Source: Candidatus Bathyarchaeota archaeon (GTDB lineage: Archaea > Thermoproteota > Bathyarchaeia > TCS64). From it: a DNA stretch of 9,487 nucleotides. Position numbers and translations under genes: made by a program. Below are positions 6,427 through 9,487 of this stretch, piece by piece (positions within the stretch are counted from its first letter, which is position 1; the number at the start of each line of letters is the position of its first letter). The notes under the pieces were generated by a model, which was not told the origin of the DNA, did not search any database, and was given only the letters and a program-made list of their open reading frames with translations. The stretch is taken from positions 1 through 9,487 of the forward strand of contig JAFGTA010000031.1 of NCBI GenBank assembly GCA_016934355.1. The letters run 5' to 3'.

Positions 6427-6888
6427 ATGAACGAAGTCAAGTTCCTGAGGGACCAGATCGAGACCACCTTCAAGGGTGACTCGTGGCACGGCCCAAGCCT
6501 CATGAAGACGCTGGAAGGCGTCGACCTGGAGCAGGCGAAGGCTCGCCCGCTGGGGGAGAGACACACCATCTGGGAGCTCGTGGACCACACCACGTTCTGG
6601 CTTGAGGCGTCGCTAAACGCGTTGAAGGGCATCGAGATGCCGGAGCCTGAGATGAAGGTCAACTGGCCCAAGATGGGGAGAACCGAGGAGCAGTGGAGCC
6701 AGTCTGTACAACGCCTGGAAGCGGCGGTCAACATGGTGCTGGACGAGTTGGCGGGCTGGAGCAGCGAGGGCTTAGAGAGGACGGTGCCGGGTAAAGACTA
6801 CAACTTTAGGCAGCTGCTTCACGGCGCGATGCACCACAACCTGTACCACGCCGGTCAGATAGCCCTACTCAAGAGGAAGATGGGCTAG
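6427..6888 (+). CDS. DinB/YfiT-like four-helix metal-binding protein
   Basis: This is a 153-residue protein, the usual size for the DinB superfamily. The frame is open upstream to 6160, but the ATG at 6427 sits 26 nt after a strong TATA box and begins the conserved domain. The family's three histidines are visible: His54 in ELVDHTTFW, and His137 and His141 in HHNLYHAGQIALL. They would bind a divalent metal in the helical bundle. Family members include thiol-dependent S-transferases (bacillithiol, mycothiol) and DNA-damage-induced proteins of unknown role. The archaeal substrate is unknown. It diverges from the NTase gene. Its stop codon overlaps that of the convergent VOC gene within a shared CTAG. 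The family call is firm; the reaction is open. Confidence 0.88.
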   Translation: MNEVKFLRDQIETTFKGDSWHGPSLMKTLEGVDLEQAKARPLGERHTIWELVDHTTFWLEASLNALKGIEMPEPEMKVNWPKMGRTEEQWSQSVQRLEAAVNMVLDELAGWSSEGLERTVPGKDYNFRQLLHGAMHHNLYHAGQIALLKRKMG

Positions 6889-7328
6889 CCGAGCCTCTGT
6901 ATCTCCAGTATGTTGCCCTCGGGGTCACGCATGTACGCGAACACAAGCCTGCCGACCCCCTGAATATTCACGTTGACTACCTCGCCGACCATGCCGCCGC
7001 CGGCCTCCAGCACCGCGTCCTTCGTCGCCTCGACGTCTTCGACGGCGAACGCGATGTGTCCGAAGCCCGGCCTATGAGGGACTGGGGTCTCGGCCTCCGT
7101 CTCTTCATCGTACTGGAAAACTTCTAGGGTTGGACCGGAGTCGCCGTGCCCCGGCAGCCTCAGGTGGACGCCGGCGATGCGCGCGTCTTCTAGGGCGGTG
7201 GCTCTGTCAAGCCAGTCGCCGGAGAGGTCGCGTTCAGGGGGCACGGGAGCGCAGCCGAAGACCTTGACGTAGAAGTCGGCCAACCGCCTCCAGTCCCGGG
7301 CCACTAGGTTGGTGTGGGTGTACTTCAT
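6885..7328 (-). CDS. VOC family (glyoxalase I-like) protein
   Basis: This is a 147-residue protein starting at the ATG at 7328, whose first bases overlap the upstream NTase stop as ATGA. Two beta-alpha-beta-beta-beta modules are visible: MKYTHTNLVARDWRRLADFYV with the segment up to LEVFQ, then GFGHIAFAVEDVEATKDAVL up to YMRDPEGNILEIQ. Four positions match the usual metal ligands of glyoxalase I: His5, Glu69, His91 and Glu142, so a working metal site is likely. Relatives include lactoylglutathione lyase, epimerases, ring-cleaving dioxygenases, and fosfomycin or bleomycin resistance proteins. No specific member can be assigned. It is the last gene of the methyltransferase-NTase-VOC operon. A GGTGA Shine-Dalgarno lies 7 nt before its start. 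Confidence 0.93.
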   Translation of the reverse strand: MKYTHTNLVARDWRRLADFYVKVFGCAPVPPERDLSGDWLDRATALEDARIAGVHLRLPGHGDSGPTLEVFQYDEETEAETPVPHRPGFGHIAFAVEDVEATKDAVLEAGGGMVGEVVNVNIQGVGRLVFAYMRDPEGNILEIQRLG

Positions 7329-8140
7329 CGATCCTTCACCGCCTTGTACGACTCGTCCAGAACCGTGTACGCGTGGGTTAATAGCTGTCTCATGGTGTCG
7401 TTGCCTCTGAAGCCCTCTGTGAACGCCCTCCACCCCGTGATGTAGTACTCGCGGTACGGCTCGGCTATGGAGGTGTATCCTTCTCGCTCTAGCAGCCGGA
7501 GCACGTGGGTCCTGTTAAGCTTCCAGACGTGCCTAGGGTCGAGGCTCTGACTGAGCACCCTGACAGGCGTCGGCGACACGACGTAGCACAGCATCCTGAG
7601 CACACGGTAGTACTCCAAGTCGATGCGCTCGATGACGTGCTCGGGCAGGCGGCCGAGGAGAGGCGCCAACTCGGTGAGCTCCTTCAGGTCCCTCGCCCTC
7701 ATGCTCTCCGCCGACTCCACGGGCTTCAGCGGCACCTCGCCGTAAAGCGTCTTCACCTCGTCTGGGCTCTCGGGCAGCCAGTCTCCGCGGGCCTCGTTCA
7801 TGATGGCGAACTGGATGCGGGGGACGTGGATGTGCCCCGGCCTCGCTTCTTTGAACATCTCCTCGTAGAGCCGGGTCGTCTCAATGGAGTGAAGGAACCC
7901 TTCCCTGTTCTGCGGGACAAGCGGCTGCCCCTCCTTGATGCCGACGTGGATGTCGACGTCGCTGACGACTGGCACGTAGTCCACGGGAGAATCCCATCTC
8001 TTGGTGGATGAGCCCTTGAGGGCCGCGTAGTCGATCCGGTCACCCAGCCTCTCGTTGATGAGCCGCCGCCACACCTCGACGGCGGCTTCGACGTCTCTTC
8101 GCGCTTCAGTCATCAAGCCGCTGTAGTCTATCGCGTTCAA
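7325..8140 (-). CDS. Nucleotidyltransferase-like protein of unknown substrate
   Basis: This is a 271-residue protein from a TTG start at 8140. The only in-frame alternatives are internal, such as the ATG at 8113 (262 residues), and an in-frame stop lies at about 8195. The NTase core is visible: a helix-capping ALKGSSTKR (residues 40-48), then VSDVDIHVGI with the catalytic pair Asp61/Asp63. The strand that normally carries the third carboxylate reads RIQFAIM, with Gln110 at the expected place, so metal chemistry may be altered. The rest is helical and unrecognised (for example HVIERIDLEYYRVLRMLCYV). It may be a small-molecule NTase, as in antibiotic adenylyltransferases, but this is only a fold analogy. 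It follows the methyltransferase by 34 bp with no visible promoter between, and overlaps the VOC gene by 4 bp. An operon is therefore likely. Confidence 0.75.
   Translation of the reverse strand: MNAIDYSGLMTEARRDVEAAVEVWRRLINERLGDRIDYAALKGSSTKRWDSPVDYVPVVSDVDIHVGIKEGQPLVPQNREGFLHSIETTRLYEEMFKEARPGHIHVPRIQFAIMNEARGDWLPESPDEVKTLYGEVPLKPVESAESMRARDLKELTELAPLLGRLPEHVIERIDLEYYRVLRMLCYVVSPTPVRVLSQSLDPRHVWKLNRTHVLRLLEREGYTSIAEPYREYYITGWRAFTEGFRGNDTMRQLLTHAYTVLDESYKAVKDR
7336..7340 (-). promoter_or_regulatory. Shine-Dalgarno sequence for the VOC gene
   Basis: On the minus strand GGTGA lies 7 nt before the ATG at 7328, inside the end of the upstream NTase gene. It matches the archaeal anti-SD consensus. 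Together with the 4-nt ATGA overlap it decides this start and indicates translation from a polycistronic message. Confidence 0.6.
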
Positions 8141-8174
8141 CGTGTCATCCCAACAAGGTGGGCCTGGCTGCTGT

Positions 8175-8963
8175 TCACTTTTTCTGTGATACCATTATCA
8201 TGCGGCGCGAGTACATTTCGAACGGCGACATGTCGAAGCCGCCGTAGCAGGCTCGGTAGCTCCAGCCGGCTTGCTCGACCAGCGCCCTGAGCTCGTGGAG
8301 GCTGTAGAGCACGTGGTCTACGTGGAAGGTTCCCCTGTGCCTGAGGTCGTCGCCCTCCGTGACGTAGTACCTCCAGACGTTGTGCATCCGGGAGTCCATG
8401 GGGTCGAACCGCCGCTCCGTGGTCTGGACCCTGCCGTCCTCGTGGTAGTGCACGGACTTGGGCTGCCAGTTCTTGATGATCCAGTCCCTGTTGGCGATGT
8501 CGATCACCATGACTGCGCCCTGCTTGGCGAGGGAGCCGAGCTGCCTGAACGTGTCCAGATCGGTCTCCCTGTCGTAGTAGCCGAGGGACGTGAAGAGGCT
8601 GATGACCGCGTCGAGCCTGCCCGTGTAGTCCTTGAGAAGCGACGCGACGCCCCGCATGTCCCCCTGCCTGAACTCTACTTTGACGCCCCTCTCCTCAGCA
8701 AGCCGACCGGCACGCTCAAGGATGACGCTGGATATGTCGAGCACGACGACCCTGTAGCCCTTCTGGGCTAGGGCTGTGCTGTGCCTCCCTATGCCGCAGC
8801 CGAGGTCCAGCACCGCGCCGTCTCCGGGGACGCCGTACTCGTTGAGTATGCGTTCGATGCAACCGGCCTCCTCGACGCTGTCCGTGATGAACTCCTCCAG
8901 CGACGGCAGGTACAGCTCCGCGAGCCTGTCCGCGAAGAGTTCCTGTGTCCAGTGCCTTGGCAT
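8175..8963 (-). CDS. Class I SAM-dependent methyltransferase
   Basis: This is a 262-residue protein from the ATG at 8963; an in-frame TTG at 8972 would add three residues. Motif I is VLDLGCGIGRHS (51-62), binding S-adenosylmethionine. The acidic end of strand 2 is Asp76 in RVVVLDIS, expected to bind the ribose. Next come a GDM motif (FRQGDMRG), ISLFTSLGYYD at the motif IV position, and VMVIDIANRDW. The C-terminal part (ERRFDPMDSRMHNVWRYY) resembles small-molecule methyltransferases of the general Methyltransf_11/25 type. No RNA- or DNA-binding domain is seen, and the substrate is unknown. It heads an operon with an NTase-like and a VOC protein. The TATA-like GTTTAATAC lies about 32 nt upstream of the ATG. 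The family call is firm. Confidence 0.93.
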   Translation of the reverse strand: MPRHWTQELFADRLAELYLPSLEEFITDSVEEAGCIERILNEYGVPGDGAVLDLGCGIGRHSTALAQKGYRVVVLDISSVILERAGRLAEERGVKVEFRQGDMRGVASLLKDYTGRLDAVISLFTSLGYYDRETDLDTFRQLGSLAKQGAVMVIDIANRDWIIKNWQPKSVHYHEDGRVQTTERRFDPMDSRMHNVWRYYVTEGDDLRHRGTFHVDHVLYSLHELRALVEQAGWSYRACYGGFDMSPFEMYSRRMIMVSQKK

Positions 8964-8990
8964 GTCGGTCAATTATCCTCGTCTGGTACG

Positions 8991-8999
8991 GTATTAAAC
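8991..8999 (-). promoter_or_regulatory. TATA box of the methyltransferase-NTase-VOC operon
   Basis: On the minus strand GTTTAATAC is centred about 32 nt before the ATG at 8963. Transcription would start at or within a few bases of the start codon. No other TATA-like box is evident before the second and third genes. Confidence 0.5.
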
Positions 9000-9050
9000 T
9001 GTGGGAGAGGAGGCTGCGGCTCAACGCTCGATCATGTAAAGTGAACATCG

Positions 9051-9071
9051 GTTTTTAACTGGATTTTTGAG
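9051..9071 (+). promoter_or_regulatory. Duplicated T-rich promoter element before the right-edge gene
   Basis: Two similar T-rich blocks, GTTTTTAAC (9051-9059) and GGATTTTTGAG (9061-9071), lie in tandem. The second is centred about 26 nt before an ATG at 9092, the first about 26 nt before 9081. Either could be the TATA element of the rightward gene. Confidence 0.4.
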
Positions 9072-9101
9072 TGAGAACCAATTAACAATACATGACATAG
9101 T

Positions 9102-9487
9102 TTGCTGAAGGAGAAAGAGTTCAAGGAGTACCTCGTGGGACGCGGCAGCAGCCCAGAGCAGGTTAAAGCCGCCGTGAAAGCCGTCGACGAAGCAGTCGGC
9201 TACTTCAGGGCAGCGGGGAAGAGGCTCAACGAAGCCACGGTCGAGGACTTCGAGGCATACATAGGGAAGCTCATGGACGAGGGGAAGAACACCGAGGACA
9301 CCGTACAGGGGCTCGGGAGGTACGTCTACTTCCTCGACATGAAGGAGGTCTGGATATACTTCGCGTCCATCCTCGGCGGCAGAAACATCCTACCCTCCAT
9401 ATCGGAGAGGCTTGAGAAGATAGCCGGAGAGAAGGCAAGAGACAAGGTGTTCAGCGAGGTGAAGGCACCGCCCCTCGGGTCGCCGCC
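9102..9487 (+). CDS. Helical protein with integrase-like N-terminal region, 3'-truncated by window edge
   Basis: The frame is open from a TTG at 9102 to the end of the window (128 codons seen). An in-frame TGA at 9093-9095 excludes any earlier start in this frame. The protein reads LKEKEFKEYLVGRGSSPEQV, then helices AVKAVDEAVGYFRAAGKRL and ATVEDFEAYIGKLMDEGKN, then GLGRYVYFLDMKEVWIYF and SISERLEKIAGEKARDKVF, ending PPLGSP. The first ~80 residues look like the all-helical core-binding (SAM-like) domain of tyrosine recombinases. The catalytic part is not in view and the following residues do not look like an integrase. From memory, similar archaeal and bacterial proteins continue into a Cys-rich domain of unknown function (possibly DUF6144), which I cannot confirm. 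Codon use and the open frame support a real gene; the function is unknown. Confidence 0.7.
   Translation, partial: MLKEKEFKEYLVGRGSSPEQVKAAVKAVDEAVGYFRAAGKRLNEATVEDFEAYIGKLMDEGKNTEDTVQGLGRYVYFLDMKEVWIYFASILGGRNILPSISERLEKIAGEKARDKVFSEVKAPPLGSP

Noticed and set aside
6312..6734. Upstream extension of the DUF4037-type NTase frame
   Set aside because: It passes through the divergent promoter and antisense to the DinB coding region; the ATG at 6311 has its own TATA box.
7329..7433. Upstream extension of the VOC frame
   Set aside because: It overlaps the NTase-like gene in another frame and has no VOC similarity; the ATGA overlap and Shine-Dalgarno fix the start at 7328.
8173..9047. GTTCACTTT near 8173 and its reverse complement AAAGTGAAC at 9039, flanking the methyltransferase gene
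   Set aside because: A single 9-bp match about 870 bp apart is easily chance, and neither copy is adjacent to a target duplication or other element end.
1..9487. CRISPR array, insertion sequence or transposon ends
   Set aside because: I saw no regularly spaced direct repeats, no transposase frame and no long terminal inverted repeats.

Overview
The window looks archaeal, probably a GC-rich Thermoproteota-type lineage (Bathyarchaeia or Nitrososphaeria relatives are possible, but I cannot settle this). The reasons are: A/T-rich TATA-like boxes about 26-32 nt upstream of the start codon of most first genes, so transcripts appear leaderless; a GGTGA Shine-Dalgarno in front of the internal operon gene; strong AGG arginine codon use; and a soluble PAS/HisKA kinase of the kind common in such archaea. 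Genes are tightly packed, and two convergent pairs overlap at their stop codons.

Layout. 1-956 (+): C-terminal part of a PAS sensor histidine kinase, cut by the window edge. 1109-2587 (+): a secreted, membrane-anchored surface protein built from about thirteen beta-solenoid coils, in lower-GC DNA. 2738-3760 (+) and 3812-4228 (+): a fumarylacetoacetate-hydrolase (FAH) family enzyme followed by a DUF3830 cyclophilin-like protein. 5194-4220 (-): an alpha/beta hydrolase of the prolyl-oligopeptidase type. 6311-5244 (-): a nucleotidyltransferase (NTase) fold protein with a DUF4037-like C-terminal half. 6427-6888 (+): a DinB/YfiT-like protein, divergent from it. 8963-6885 (-): an apparent three-gene operon of SAM methyltransferase, second NTase-fold protein and VOC (glyoxalase-type) protein. 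9102-9487 (+): the start of an unrecognised, mostly helical protein with an integrase-like N-terminal region, cut by the right edge.

How the genes may work together. The FAH/DUF3830 pair looks like a small catabolic unit for a keto-acid or related metabolite. The stretch 5.2-9.0 kb holds two NTase-fold proteins, a methyltransferase, a VOC protein and a DinB protein. These are fold classes that often modify or detoxify small molecules (antibiotics, thiols, electrophiles). Their clustering suggests a small-molecule modification neighbourhood, but no substrate can be read from the sequence. I found no tRNA, rRNA, CRISPR array, insertion sequence or replication origin. All gaps between genes are shorter than 160 bp and mainly hold promoters and short inverted repeats.
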